Below, piece by piece: positions 1 to 8,906 of a stretch of 54,758 nucleotides of DNA. The notes under the pieces are model-generated. The model saw only the letters and a list, made by a program, of their open reading frames with translations. It was not told the DNA's origin and ran no database searches. This DNA comes from Candidatus Rifleibacteriota bacterium (lineage in GTDB: Bacteria > Riflebacteria > Ozemobacteria > Ozemobacterales > Ozemobacteraceae), in assembly GCA_029560455.1 (NCBI GenBank), contig JAKQKW010000380.1:1-54758 (forward strand), in the 5' to 3' direction. Each line of letters opens with the position of its first letter. The first letter of the stretch is position 1. The position numbers and the translations under genes were made by a program.

Positions 1-507
1 GAGCATCAGCTCGACAACCTCGCCATTGCACTTGAACTGGTCAAACAGATGCGCAAACACGGGTTTGATATACCAGACGAAGCGATCAGCAAAGGAATTG
101 CCAGCGCCAGATGGCCGGGGCGACTCCAGTGGGTCAAAGGAGCCCCTCCACTGCTGCTTGACGGAGCACACAATGCCGAAGGACTGGCGTCGCTTGTAAA
201 CTATTTAAGAGACTTTCCGCCTCCTGCACCGCTTAACATTATTTTCGGAGCGCTCAAAGACAAGCCGTTTGTCGATATGGCTGAGCAGCTCGCGCAGTTT
301 GGCCAGTGCCTCTGCTTTGTTCCGCCTCAGTGCAGTCGCACCATGACCAGAGAACAGTTCGATGCCACGCCACTGGCGGATAAATGGCAATGGCATGACA
401 ATCTGCAACAGGCCCTCGCCGATTGCCGTCAGAACGCCGGATGCGTTCTGATAACCGGTTCTCTCTACCTGATTTCAGAAGCTCTCAAGGAAGCAAACGA
501 AAAATGA
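1..507 (+). CDS. folC: Folylpolyglutamate synthase / dihydrofolate synthase, C-terminal part
   Basis: The frame is open from base 1, so the gene starts upstream and only the last 168 residues are present. FolC adds glutamate to dihydropteroate or folates in the cytoplasm. The fragment opens with HQLDNLAIALEL, which matches the end of the Mur-ligase central domain. It then has the C-terminal domain signature LLLDGAHNAEG, followed by the Rossmann-like NIIFGALKDK and ITGSLYLISEA segments typical of FolC ends. The TGA stop overlaps the ATG of the next gene (ATGA at 504-507), so the two are probably co-translated. Family assignment is firm; the catalytic P-loop half lies outside the window. Confidence 0.9.
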   Translation, partial: EHQLDNLAIALELVKQMRKHGFDIPDEAISKGIASARWPGRLQWVKGAPPLLLDGAHNAEGLASLVNYLRDFPPPAPLNIIFGALKDKPFVDMAEQLAQFGQCLCFVPPQCSRTMTREQFDATPLADKWQWHDNLQQALADCRQNAGCVLITGSLYLISEALKEANEK

Positions 508-1664
508 CTTTCGCACCCGGGATAGAAACATTTTTTAACAGTTCATTTAAAAACACTCTCAAGGTTGCCGCAGTAACCAACTTTACCGGCCGCGATCGTC
601 ATGGAGTTCACCTTGTCAGGCGCTTGAGCGAAGACAAGCGCTTTGATCTGAAGCGAATTTTCACTCCTGAGCATGGTTTTAACTCAGACGCGCCTGATGG
701 CGAGCATGTTGCCAATTCAAAACACGATGAGCTGAAGGTTGAAATCGTCAGCCTCTATGGTCCCAACAAAAAACCCGACGTCAAGCTGCTTGCAGATCTC
801 GACCTGATCATCTACGACATTCAGGATGTCGGCGTCAGGTTTTACACCTATATTTCGACGCTGAGAAACATCATGGAAGCCGCTGATGAAGCCGGCGTGC
901 CCGTCGCAGTTCTCGACAGGCCCGATGTGCTTGGCGGCGTGATCGTCGAAGGCCCGATGCTTGAGCCACAACTGACCTCTTTTGTCGGTCATCTGCCGAT
1001 TGCGCTTCGCTATGGTCTGACACCCGGCGAGCTCGCCCGTTGGTGGAAAGCCAAAAAAGGCCTCAATATAGCTGTCAAAGTTTTTGAATGCCAGAATTAC
1101 AGCTGCCCGACCGACTTCAACGCTCTCGGATTTCCATGGTTCAAGCCGTCTCCGAGTATGCCTGACACAGTAACTGCCGCATTTTATCCTGGCACCTGCC
1201 TGTTCGAAGGCACAGAGCTTGCAGAAGGACGCGGCACCGATGCGCCATTTCGAAATCTGGGGGCGCCCTGGGTCGACGGTCAGGTCTGGGCCGAATGCCT
1301 CAAACCGCTTTTACCTGCAAACATCAGAGTCAGAGAAACCGATTTTGTGCCAGAATTCGGCAAATGTGCCGGTGAGCACTGTTACGGCATCAACCTTGAG
1401 AGCGACAGTCGCAACATCGATAACGCGGTTTACATAGGGGTTGCAGCTCTATATGCTCTCATGCAGACACATCCGGGTCGAGTTACCTTTGCCGGGCGCC
1501 CAAATCTCAGTGAACCATTCATCGACTATCTTGCCGGTACCAGCCTTATCAGAAAAGGTCTGATCGCTGGCAAAAAACCTGATGTAATTCTGCAGTCTGC
1601 CAATGAAGGTGTCGACGAATTCAGAAATGAACGCAAAGAATTTTTCATTTATCCGCGGCGCTGA
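504..1664 (+). CDS. namZ: DUF1343 / NamZ-type exo-beta-N-acetylmuramidase
   Basis: The product has 386 residues. The frame is open further upstream, but ATG 504 overlaps the folC stop and puts the N-terminus where the family begins, so I chose it. NamZ enzymes release terminal N-acetylmuramic acid from peptidoglycan fragments. Visible family motifs are FTPEHGFN (E56, H57), YDIQDVGVRFYTY, LDRPDVLGG and FEGTELAEGRGT. These include the acidic residues expected at the active site, so it should be active. No signal peptide is seen, so it may act on imported muropeptides in the cytoplasm, fitting cell-wall recycling. A divergent exported relative lies at 51488-52723. The exact substrate is inference. 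Confidence 0.87.
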   Translation: MTFAPGIETFFNSSFKNTLKVAAVTNFTGRDRHGVHLVRRLSEDKRFDLKRIFTPEHGFNSDAPDGEHVANSKHDELKVEIVSLYGPNKKPDVKLLADLDLIIYDIQDVGVRFYTYISTLRNIMEAADEAGVPVAVLDRPDVLGGVIVEGPMLEPQLTSFVGHLPIALRYGLTPGELARWWKAKKGLNIAVKVFECQNYSCPTDFNALGFPWFKPSPSMPDTVTAAFYPGTCLFEGTELAEGRGTDAPFRNLGAPWVDGQVWAECLKPLLPANIRVRETDFVPEFGKCAGEHCYGINLESDSRNIDNAVYIGVAALYALMQTHPGRVTFAGRPNLSEPFIDYLAGTSLIRKGLIAGKKPDVILQSANEGVDEFRNERKEFFIYPRR

Positions 1665-1685
1665 ATAAAAACCCGCCAGCAGCAA

Positions 1686-1712
1686 CGCGACCCCGTTAAT
1701 AACGGGGTCGCG
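1686..1712. terminator. Hairpin between convergent genes
   Basis: A perfect 12-bp stem (arms 1686-1697 and 1701-1712) with a 3-nt loop lies between the stop of the NamZ gene and the stop of the converging beta-propeller gene. The plus side is followed by a weak T-rich stretch (ttagttta), so it is a plausible terminator, possibly serving both directions. The T tract is poor. Confidence 0.6.
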
Positions 1713-1739
1713 TTAGTTTAGGACTTTGTTGAAAGGAAC

Positions 1740-2567
1740 TCAGCCTTCGGGCTGAACCATTTTCCAGCGGTTGAGCCAGAGCTCACGCCCCTTCATTTCA
1801 AGCACGAGAAGGTTGCCCTGGTTGTCAAAAGTGACATCACGCGGACTGACTTTTTCGGGCCCGTCGATTTTCCAGAACATGCGGCCGTTATTGCCAATAA
1901 AAGCAAGTTTGCGAGCACCATCTTCAACAGAAGACACCAGCAGTTCACCTTCTGAACCGGGCTGGCAAAGCTCGATGCCGGCCGGCACAAATTCGGGAGA
2001 AAAGTTGTATACCTTGCTCATCAGGTTGCCAAGGCAGTCGTAAAGGTCTGCACCCCAGTTGCCTTCTGGGCGAATCTGCATGCTCCAGAAAAAACCATTC
2101 GGAACCGGCATGGCAAAGTCGACCTGGTCGATTTCGACAGCCTGAGTGGCAGTTTTGCCAAGAAAAAAGGTCTTGTCACCACCGGTCAGCAACACGCCCT
2201 CATCGCAGGCTTCAACGCGACAGGCATCCCAGGCTCTGCCAGGCCAACCTGGTAGAACATGACCGCCGAGCTTGCCGTTCTCGTCAAGAAAGACCATCTG
2301 ACCAAGAACGATATCAAAATCGACAATTTTTTCACTGCCGGTTCTGCTGCTGAAAGACTCGCCGGTTTCAAGATCGAATCTTACAAACCTGCCTGAGCTG
2401 TTAGCGACAAAAACCTTGCCTTCGGCACTGCGCATACCAAGAATGCCTGGTATCAGCTCATCAGCAACTCTGAAAAGCGGCTCTCTGGTTATGTCCTGGG
2501 CTAGAAGCAGACCAGCCGAAAAAACCATTACTGCAGTAACAACAAACGATCTGAATGACCTGATCAT
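1740..2567 (-). CDS. Secreted beta-propeller-like protein
   Basis: The product has 275 residues. I start at the ATG whose ATGA overlaps the stop of the upstream gene (2564-2567); an ATG five codons earlier is possible. Residues 1-24 form a signal peptide (MIRSFRS, hydrophobic core, ending LLAQ). The rest is built of short repeated beta-strand units, such as GILGMRSAEGKVFVANSSG and DVTFDNQGNLLVLEMKG, as in NHL/SMP-30-like propellers. No catalytic motif is recognised. It is the last gene of a three-gene minus-strand operon with another propeller and an SH3b peptidase-like protein, so an envelope role (binding or scaffolding) is likely. The fold is inferred from the repeat pattern only. Confidence 0.65.
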   Translation of the reverse strand: MIRSFRSFVVTAVMVFSAGLLLAQDITREPLFRVADELIPGILGMRSAEGKVFVANSSGRFVRFDLETGESFSSRTGSEKIVDFDIVLGQMVFLDENGKLGGHVLPGWPGRAWDACRVEACDEGVLLTGGDKTFFLGKTATQAVEIDQVDFAMPVPNGFFWSMQIRPEGNWGADLYDCLGNLMSKVYNFSPEFVPAGIELCQPGSEGELLVSSVEDGARKLAFIGNNGRMFWKIDGPEKVSPRDVTFDNQGNLLVLEMKGRELWLNRWKMVQPEG

Positions 2568-3532
2568 TTTTTCACTTCCCATTCCATGTTTTTCACGGCG
2601 AAGTCGCCATCAGGAGCAGATGCAAAATCTGCTTCGGCGATAAATAACTTCTGGCCGGCATCTGCGACAAACCGGTTCATCGAAGCAGGCGGAGCAAAAG
2701 AAAGTCTGCGGTTGACCCGAGCCGCTTCATTGATCTCGAAAAGCTGCAGTGAGCCATTGAAACCACCGGCAGGAACGAATGAAACCAGCAGGCTGTCGTC
2801 AGCAGTTACGCCCCATACTCTCGCATTCTGAAGTTCGGCAAGACCGACGTGCAGACTCTTGAGCAACTGCCCGCGTGACGAATAAACCCGGTGGAAATAG
2901 CCGGCCTTTTCGCGCCAGACAAGCAGATGCAGCTGCCCTTTTTTGTCGAGAGCAAAACCGGTGCGCTGCCACGGAATCTCGCGAATCAGCTCACCGTAAG
3001 CGGTAAAAACAGAAATTACGGTGCGGCCATAGTCGCCAACATAAAGCCGGCCACCGGCATCAACTTCGAGCTGGTTAATCTGCAGAAACTTGCCGGGCTC
3101 AGAACCACGGCCACCGATGCGCAGCAGTTCTTTACCATCGGCGAGCGAAATCTTGCGAATATCGCAGCTGGCGGCATCGGCAACCCAGGCAGATTCAGGG
3201 CGCCCGGAAGCGCCTGAGACCAGGGCGAAGTCTTCCAGAAGTTTGAAGCCTTCGAGGCCGGAAACCGTCACTTCGGTTTTGAGTTCATTTTTCTGATCGA
3301 AGCCATAGATACGACCACCGATCGAGTCAAGAACCCAGAGGTTCTCATCATGAACCCTGAATGCCATTGGGCCATAGGGTGCATCTTCAGCGAACTTCGG
3401 GTCGGTTTTGCTATTGTAGACAGCGACTTTGCCTTTTTCGCTGCCGTAGGGAATTTTCCAGGACTGGGCGTTAGCCGCAACTGACAGGGCGAGCAGACAG
3501 ACAGCTAGTGCTGCAGAAATCCGGCGTTTCAT
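2564..3532 (-). CDS. Secreted NHL-type beta-propeller protein
   Basis: The product has 322 residues. The frame opens 15 codons earlier, inside the upstream gene. The ATG at 3532 follows that gene's stop by 4 nt and begins a clear signal peptide (MKRRISAALAVCLLALSVAANAQ), so I use it. Repeated blades resembling NHL repeats are visible, for example GPMAFRVHDENLWVLDS, INQLEVDAGGRLYVGDYG and FALDKKGQLHLLV. Such propellers bind ligands or proteins in the periplasm or outside; no enzyme motif is seen. It is translationally coupled to the downstream propeller gene by an ATGA overlap and lies just behind the SH3b peptidase-like gene. Confidence 0.7.
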   Translation of the reverse strand: MKRRISAALAVCLLALSVAANAQSWKIPYGSEKGKVAVYNSKTDPKFAEDAPYGPMAFRVHDENLWVLDSIGGRIYGFDQKNELKTEVTVSGLEGFKLLEDFALVSGASGRPESAWVADAASCDIRKISLADGKELLRIGGRGSEPGKFLQINQLEVDAGGRLYVGDYGRTVISVFTAYGELIREIPWQRTGFALDKKGQLHLLVWREKAGYFHRVYSSRGQLLKSLHVGLAELQNARVWGVTADDSLLVSFVPAGGFNGSLQLFEINEAARVNRRLSFAPPASMNRFVADAGQKLFIAEADFASAPDGDFAVKNMEWEVKK

Positions 3533-3536
3533 TCTG

Positions 3537-4769
3537 TCAAACCTTTCTGAGAACTCTGGTGATCGGACCGATCGCATAAGGATCGGTAATACGCGGGGTG
3601 CGCAGTGAAGAAGAGTTGTTCATTGCCTTGTAACTGTTGCCTTCCTTGACAATGATGCCGATGTGCGTATCGGGGTCTTTGATGCCATCGCCGGTGTAAT
3701 CATAGGTTTTCCAGGTGATGACATCGCCTTCGGCAAATGGCGGAACCTTAACCTCTTTCCAGCCCTTTGATTTAAGGTCAGAAACAGTTGAGCGACAGTT
3801 CAGGTGAACCTGACTGAGAGCTCCGGCGTTCTTGAGGGCGGTGGTAACAACCTTGGCGCAGGCAAGACGGCCGCCGGCAACGTCGGAGGTTCTGAAGGCG
3901 GTGCTGCCCACGAGGGCCTTGGCTGCAGAAACGATGCGTTTCTGCAGGTTGCCTGAAGCAGCGACCGGGGGCGTTGAATTGTTGCCACCATCGGAAGTAC
4001 CGCCTCTGGTCTTCGAAATATAGCTTGCATGCACATAACGGGTTTTACCGTTGTAATCAATTTTGTACCAGTCGCCTTCTTTACCGGTCACCTTCACAGC
4101 AATACCGTTTGGGATGGTTGTCTCAATCTTGCCCCAGGGGGAATGGCGCACATTGAGGGCACTGGCAGTGACATAGCCGGTGAAGTTATAGGGATTCGCC
4201 GGGGTTGCTGCCGGTTTTTTCTCGTCAATATAGCGTTTGGCGACAAAAGCTTCATTGTTACCCCATCTGATCTTGTACCAGTCACCGGCAACGCCGAGAA
4301 TTTCGACGCGCTGACCGTTTTTGATCTGGGTAAGGATATCACCGTGCGGTACACGCCTGACGTTCAAAGCAGTGCAGTTCACATAACCGGCACTCGGAAA
4401 AGGCTTCGCCTTCTCGCCTGGCTTCGTAACATAGGCGGAATGAACATAAGCAGTTTTGCCGCTTACCGAAACCTTATACCAGTCGCCTACCGAACCAGTA
4501 ATGGTAACCTTGTCACCATTTTTAACGGTGCCGATAACATCGCCCCAGGGTGAGGTTCGAAGGTTAAGCGTGGCAGCATTTGTAACCGTTCCGGTAACAG
4601 CCTTTTCATTCTTGTCGACAGCAGCTTTTGCAGTTTTGTCGGCAGCGGCATTGGCAGAAGAACCAATATTGAAAGGGCCTTCACCAAAAGGCGTGTTGGC
4701 TGCTGCCGGCAGGTTTGCCGTCAGCGTTACAACAAGAAACAACCAAATCATTTTATGAAGCGGTTTCAT
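3537..4769 (-). CDS. Exported three-SH3b protein with NlpC/P60-CHAP-like domain
   Basis: The product has 410 residues. A signal peptide covers about residues 1-24. Three bacterial SH3 domains follow at about 58-114, 126-180 and 195-255, each with the pattern G-x-V...LN(L/V)R...G...GDWYK. The C-terminal domain (about 273-410) has Cys304 in RLACAKVV and His369 in DTHIGIIV, the spacing and strand context of papain-like NlpC/P60 or CHAP amidases. This suggests cleavage of peptidoglycan peptides, with the SH3b domains holding the wall. The ATG is preceded by a G-rich site (aaggggg). It heads a minus-strand operon with two secreted propellers. The exact peptidase family and activity are inference. 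Confidence 0.75.
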   Translation of the reverse strand: MKPLHKMIWLFLVVTLTANLPAAANTPFGEGPFNIGSSANAAADKTAKAAVDKNEKAVTGTVTNAATLNLRTSPWGDVIGTVKNGDKVTITGSVGDWYKVSVSGKTAYVHSAYVTKPGEKAKPFPSAGYVNCTALNVRRVPHGDILTQIKNGQRVEILGVAGDWYKIRWGNNEAFVAKRYIDEKKPAATPANPYNFTGYVTASALNVRHSPWGKIETTIPNGIAVKVTGKEGDWYKIDYNGKTRYVHASYISKTRGGTSDGGNNSTPPVAASGNLQKRIVSAAKALVGSTAFRTSDVAGGRLACAKVVTTALKNAGALSQVHLNCRSTVSDLKSKGWKEVKVPPFAEGDVITWKTYDYTGDGIKDPDTHIGIIVKEGNSYKAMNNSSSLRTPRITDPYAIGPITRVLRKV

Positions 4770-4831
4770 AGCACATCCCCCTTGATCGGTATTTATATTT
4801 TACCGCAAAATCTGCAAAAAGTTTACATTTC

Positions 4832-4860
4832 TTGCAAATTGGCAATTTTACATATATATT
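4832..4860 (+). promoter_or_regulatory. Promoter for the cNMP-ATPase gene
   Basis: TTGCAA (4832-4837), a 17-nt spacer and TATATT (4855-4860) form a sigma-70-type promoter in an AT-rich divergent intergenic stretch. The expected start near 4867 leaves a leader of about 36 nt before ATG 4903. Confidence 0.6.
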
Positions 4861-4902
4861 TTGCTTGAAAACAACAATGCAATCAGCAATGGGGATACCG
4901 CG

Positions 4903-6117
4903 ATGATCGACCTGAAATCATTTTCTTTTCTCAACACCCTTCCTTCGCGTGAAATTGAAAAACTCAAGCGCGTCTGCCGCTTTCAGAAATACACCTCAGG
5001 CACCCGCGTCATCATCGAAAAAGAAGCTATCGAAGACCTGATAGTCGTTGTCGAGGGGCAACTTGCGGTTATCAAGACCTACGGCGAACGCAAAACCACT
5101 CTTTTCAACCTTGACCCGGGCGACGCTTACGGTGAAGTCGAAATTCTCAACGGCACCCCGGCTCTGGCGACTCTGATCGGATATCAGGAATTCCACCTGA
5201 TGTTCATACCGAAAGAGGCGGTTCTGCGCCTTATCGGTCTCTGCCCGGGCTTTGCCAAAGAAGCACGCGACCTGTATTCCCGCCGGGCTTCGCAGTTGCT
5301 CGAAGAAGGTGAACCACGCACCCAGGAAGCCCGCGTCGTAACCTTCTTCAACGTTAAGGGCGGCGCCGGCAAATCGGTCATTTCATCAAATGTCGCCACA
5401 ATGCTGGCCCGTTTCTGGAAAAAGAAAGTGGTGCTTCTCGATCTGAACCTGGCCTTTGGCGACCAGGCGATACTTCTCGGCCTGTCCACCGAAAAACACA
5501 TTCACAAGCTTCTCGAAGAAACCGGGCCACTCAAGCTTTCGAGCATTGAAAAACAGCTTACCCAGCATTCTTCGGGCCTGAAAGTGCTTCTGCCGCCGCC
5601 ACTGCCTGAGCTGGCCGAGACAATCTCGCCGGACCTGGTCGAAAGAATTATTGAAGCGCTCAAACCTCATTATGACTTTATCATAATTGACACACACAAT
5701 CAGCTGACCGAAATGGAGCTGAGAATTTTTGACTGCAGCAGCCTGATCATGCTGGTCATGACCATGGAACTCACTTTTATCAAAAATACCAAACTGCTGC
5801 TCGACCTGTTGATCAGATCGAAAATTCCGCGCGACAAAATCAAGGTCATTCTCAACCGCGCCTTCAAATCAATGGGACTTGAACCGGCAAAGGTAGAAAA
5901 GTCGCTGCGCTATGCAATCAGCCATTTTATTCCGAGCGAAGGCAACATCGTTGTGCCATCGGTAAACCAGGGCACTCCTTTTGTGCTGTCAAAAAGCAGC
6001 GACGGCACTGCCATTCTGCTTGCAATGCAAAAACTTTGCGCCAGCCTTACCGGCGAAGAAATCGAAAAGGGCACCTGGAACATGTTCTCGCTTCTGAAAG
6101 AAGTCTTCGGCATCTAG
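4903..6117 (+). CDS. cNMP-binding domain fused to ParA/MinD/CpaE-type ATPase
   Basis: The product has 404 residues. A TTG 14 codons upstream is in frame, but ATG 4903 has a G-rich ribosome site and begins the domain, so I use it. Residues about 1-130 are a cyclic-nucleotide-binding (CRP-like) beta-barrel (VVVEGQLAVIKTYGE, LDPGDAYGEVEIL). From about 147 on it is a deviant-Walker-A ATPase with intact KGGAGKS, VVLLDLNLAFGDQ and FIIIDTH. The family includes CpaE/TadZ and MinD, which place pili or division proteins. The C-terminus (NMFSLLKEVFGI) looks like a MinD membrane-targeting helix. It converges on a kinase-phosphatase operon whose first gene has the same layout with an FHA sensor. Ligand and partner are unknown. 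Confidence 0.85.
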   Translation: MIDLKSFSFLNTLPSREIEKLKRVCRFQKYTSGTRVIIEKEAIEDLIVVVEGQLAVIKTYGERKTTLFNLDPGDAYGEVEILNGTPALATLIGYQEFHLMFIPKEAVLRLIGLCPGFAKEARDLYSRRASQLLEEGEPRTQEARVVTFFNVKGGAGKSVISSNVATMLARFWKKKVVLLDLNLAFGDQAILLGLSTEKHIHKLLEETGPLKLSSIEKQLTQHSSGLKVLLPPPLPELAETISPDLVERIIEALKPHYDFIIIDTHNQLTEMELRIFDCSSLIMLVMTMELTFIKNTKLLLDLLIRSKIPRDKIKVILNRAFKSMGLEPAKVEKSLRYAISHFIPSEGNIVVPSVNQGTPFVLSKSSDGTAILLAMQKLCASLTGEEIEKGTWNMFSLLKEVFGI

Positions 6118-6149
6118 TCCTCCGTCAAAATTGAATCTGTAATTTTATC

Positions 6150-6214
6150 GTCATTCCCGCGAAGGCGGGAATCTTATTCTCAAAAGCTTAGATCCCCGCT
6201 TGCGCGGGGATGAC
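6150..6214. repeat. Imperfect inverted repeat, dispersed-repeat type
   Basis: Two 25-nt arms (6150-6174 and 6190-6214) are near-perfect inverted copies separated by 15 nt. Each arm also folds on itself (cccgcgaaggcggg; ccccgcttgcgcgggg). It sits between two convergent genes. Double-hairpin elements of this kind are commonly scattered through bacterial genomes and may stabilise mRNA ends or terminate transcription. Only one copy is in this window. Confidence 0.75.
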
Positions 6215-6311
6215 GTAGAGGTAGTCGATTTTACATAGTCAAATGTGACAAAGGACTAGTGGTCTATCAGCATTTAAAGATAGATGCATACGAGCACAGG
6301 CGCAGAATCGC

Positions 6312-7073
6312 TTACCAGTTAAAAAGTTTTCTAAAAAAGCCAGGTTTTTTCTTTTCGACCTTGACGGCAATTATTGAAATGTTGTCACCGCCACCGTTAT
6401 CAAGAGCTTTTTGCACAAGCTGTTCAACGCAATCACCAGGTTCGGGGTTCGCTTTGAGAATTTCGGCGATAACTGCATCGTTTACCTCACCAGTCAGCCC
6501 GTCAGAGCAGAGAATAAAAACGTCATTATTGGCAACCGGCCCTGAAGTAATATCTACCTCGACGTTGTCAGCAAGTCCGATATATCTGGTTATCGAGCTT
6601 TTATACGGGTGATCGATTTTTTCTTCGGCAGTGATCAGCCCCCGGAGAAACAGCTCTTCGACATATGAATGATCGCGGCTGATCTGCTTTAGAACGTTAT
6701 TTCGATACAGGTAAATGCGACTGTCGCCAACATAGGCAATATAAAAATCATTGTCATGAAAAGCCAGAACAACACAGGTGCAGCCCATTCCTTTTGAGGT
6801 TGGCTTCTCTTCAAGCATACGGCGCACCCGATGATTGGCCCGCGTAAAAGCATCACGCAAAACTTTTTCATACGGAATTGAAGGGTCGTGAGGCTCGCCA
6901 AGGAACTCGCTGATTACGTCGCGGGTCAGCTGCGAGGCCACTTCACCCGAAGAAAGCCCGCCCATGCCATCGGAAACGATGAAGAAACCACCATTTTCCG
7001 AGACATAATACGAGTCTTCGTTATGGTCTCGAACCTTACCAACATGCGTTTTACCGAAAGCTGAGTAACGCAC
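6312..7073 (-). CDS. PP2C-family Ser/Thr protein phosphatase (Stp/PrpC-like)
   Basis: The product has 253 residues, the usual length for bacterial PP2C enzymes that dephosphorylate substrates of Hanks-type kinases. Metal-binding motifs are in place: RDHNED (D20), SDGMGG (D35), YVGDSRIY, CSDGLTG and GGGDNIS near the end. It follows the Ser/Thr kinase gene by 12 nt, so it is surely its counter-enzyme. After the catalytic domain is a short basic amphipathic tail (PGFFRKLFNW) like the MinD membrane-targeting helix, unusual for a soluble PP2C. This is the last gene of the FHA-ATPase, kinase, phosphatase operon. Confidence 0.93.
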   Translation of the reverse strand: MRYSAFGKTHVGKVRDHNEDSYYVSENGGFFIVSDGMGGLSSGEVASQLTRDVISEFLGEPHDPSIPYEKVLRDAFTRANHRVRRMLEEKPTSKGMGCTCVVLAFHDNDFYIAYVGDSRIYLYRNNVLKQISRDHSYVEELFLRGLITAEEKIDHPYKSSITRYIGLADNVEVDITSGPVANNDVFILCSDGLTGEVNDAVIAEILKANPEPGDCVEQLVQKALDNGGGDNISIIAVKVEKKKPGFFRKLFNW

Positions 7074-7085
7074 AATTCCTCCCGG

Positions 7086-8897
7086 TCATTTCAGCTCAGC
7101 AATTTTTTTTCTGACCTCATCCTGTTCTGGGTAGAGAAAGAGAGACATCTCATAATATTGTTTTGCCTTATCTGGCTTCTGGTCGTCGACAAAGAATTCT
7201 CCGAGGGTGTTGAGAAGGAGGCGATTGTTCGGATCCTTGTTCCAGGCCTCCATGTAAAGTCTTAAGGCTTCTTTATTGTCTTTTTCATGTTTTTTAAGCA
7301 GGCCGGCAAAGGTAAAAACCATTGCTGAAGGCTTACTCTGAATAAGGCCCATATAGACTTCTTCTGCCCGCTTCTGATTACCGGTTTTGAGGCAGAAGTC
7401 AAGGAATGTCCGGTTGTAAGCTTCGTAGTCAGAAAATTCACCAAGCTGCTCAGTCAGCTTTTTCCATTCATTTTCAATTGCTGTCAGAGCATCTTCGTAA
7501 GCTCCCTGTTCCTTTTTGGTTTTCGGGGGAGCATCTGGAAGCCGGCGTAACATAGCCGTCAATGCCGTTGCCTTTTCCTGAAAGTTTTTCAGAGCTGGCG
7601 GTTCAATCTCAAAAAGCTTCTGGTTCAGATCAAGATTCTGGCGTGCGACCACATCATAATAAACAGTGGAAGTGGCAAAACCAGGCAGGGAAAAACTAAT
7701 CAGATAGCCCATCGGCGGCAGAGAAAGATCAACCGGGCTGCTGCCGACAATCTCTTTATTAACTGTGACAATCGCCCCGGCAGGCCAGCTTTCGAGTCTC
7801 AGGTGTGCCTGGGTCAGGTGGTAATAACCCTTGAAAACTCCAAGAAAAAGCAGAGTAAAAGCAGACACAATAAGAACTATTCTTATTGTATTTATCAACG
7901 CCTGCGGCGGTTTTGGCGCAAATTTACGGGTAGTCGGATGTGTGCCCGACGAAGTCTCATATTCTCCGGCATAGGCATCATCACCCTGCTCTGGCGTCAT
8001 CTCAGTCAGGTCGATCGTCGCGGTTTTCTGGCCGCCTGGTTGTTCTGCCTCGGGCTCGTTAAGCTTTATCAAAGCCTGGAGCATCTCATCACATGACTGA
8101 AATCTGTGCTCGCGCTCTTTGGCCATCGCCCTGAGGATGATATCGTTGAGGCGTTTCGGAACGGCATCGTTAATTTCTATCGGAGCGACCGGTTTTTCCT
8201 GAATGTGCTTAAGAGCGATGGCATTGGCGCTGTCACCAACAAACGGCAGGCGATCACAGACCAGCTGATAGAGGGTTACGCCAAGCGAATAAATATCGGA
8301 GCGATAATCGAGATCGCGTTTACCAAGTGCCTGTTCTGGAGACATGTAGTCGGTGGACCCGAGTGTCAGCCCTTCTCCGGTTTTGCTGGTGTTCTTGCAC
8401 GCCTTGGCAATACCAAAATCTGTGAGCTTGACATCACCGGTCGAAGTAATCATGAAATTGCTCGGCTTGATATCGCGGTGAACGACGCCCTGATCATGAC
8501 AATGCTGCAAAGCCGAAAGAGCACAGACCATAATTTTGACGATGTCGTCAAGCGTAAAACCTTCACTGCCCTTGATCAACTCTTCAAGCGATTTGCCATC
8601 GATGAATTCCATGATGAAGTAAGGTGGCAGACCTTCTTCACGGCATTTTTCAACGGTGGCAATGTCGATGATCTTGACGATACTGGGATGATCATGCAGA
8701 CGTTCCATAGTTCTCGCTTCATCAAAAAAGCGGGCGACCACGTCAACATCGTCAACCCAGTCTTCAAGCAGAAACTTAACAGCAGCCTTTTTCTCGAGCA
8801 CTGAATGCTGAGCCAGATAGACGGTAGCAAACCCACCATCACCTAGTTTTCTGATGATGGTATAGTTTCCAGCCCGTTTATTAGAATAGTCTGCCAA
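7086..8897 (-). CDS. Membrane Ser/Thr protein kinase with PEGA and TPR domains
   Basis: The product has 603 residues. The start is TTG at 8897, with AAGGT upstream just after the FHA gene's stop. The kinase domain (about 10-275) has the glycine loop LGDGGFATVY, K41, HRDIKPSN and DFGIAK, so it should be active. A linker leads to one membrane helix (about 333-355). Outside lies a PEGA domain (about 366-420, SWPAGAIVTVNKEIVGSSP), then a helical C-terminal part with TPR units (about 510-603). PEGA and TPR suggest it senses an envelope ligand or partner. It is in an operon between the FHA-ATPase, a likely phospho-target reader, and the PP2C phosphatase. Confidence 0.93.
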   Translation of the reverse strand: MADYSNKRAGNYTIIRKLGDGGFATVYLAQHSVLEKKAAVKFLLEDWVDDVDVVARFFDEARTMERLHDHPSIVKIIDIATVEKCREEGLPPYFIMEFIDGKSLEELIKGSEGFTLDDIVKIMVCALSALQHCHDQGVVHRDIKPSNFMITSTGDVKLTDFGIAKACKNTSKTGEGLTLGSTDYMSPEQALGKRDLDYRSDIYSLGVTLYQLVCDRLPFVGDSANAIALKHIQEKPVAPIEINDAVPKRLNDIILRAMAKEREHRFQSCDEMLQALIKLNEPEAEQPGGQKTATIDLTEMTPEQGDDAYAGEYETSSGTHPTTRKFAPKPPQALINTIRIVLIVSAFTLLFLGVFKGYYHLTQAHLRLESWPAGAIVTVNKEIVGSSPVDLSLPPMGYLISFSLPGFATSTVYYDVVARQNLDLNQKLFEIEPPALKNFQEKATALTAMLRRLPDAPPKTKKEQGAYEDALTAIENEWKKLTEQLGEFSDYEAYNRTFLDFCLKTGNQKRAEEVYMGLIQSKPSAMVFTFAGLLKKHEKDNKEALRLYMEAWNKDPNNRLLLNTLGEFFVDDQKPDKAKQYYEMSLFLYPEQDEVRKKIAELK

Positions 8898-8906
8898 GTT
8901 GCGACC

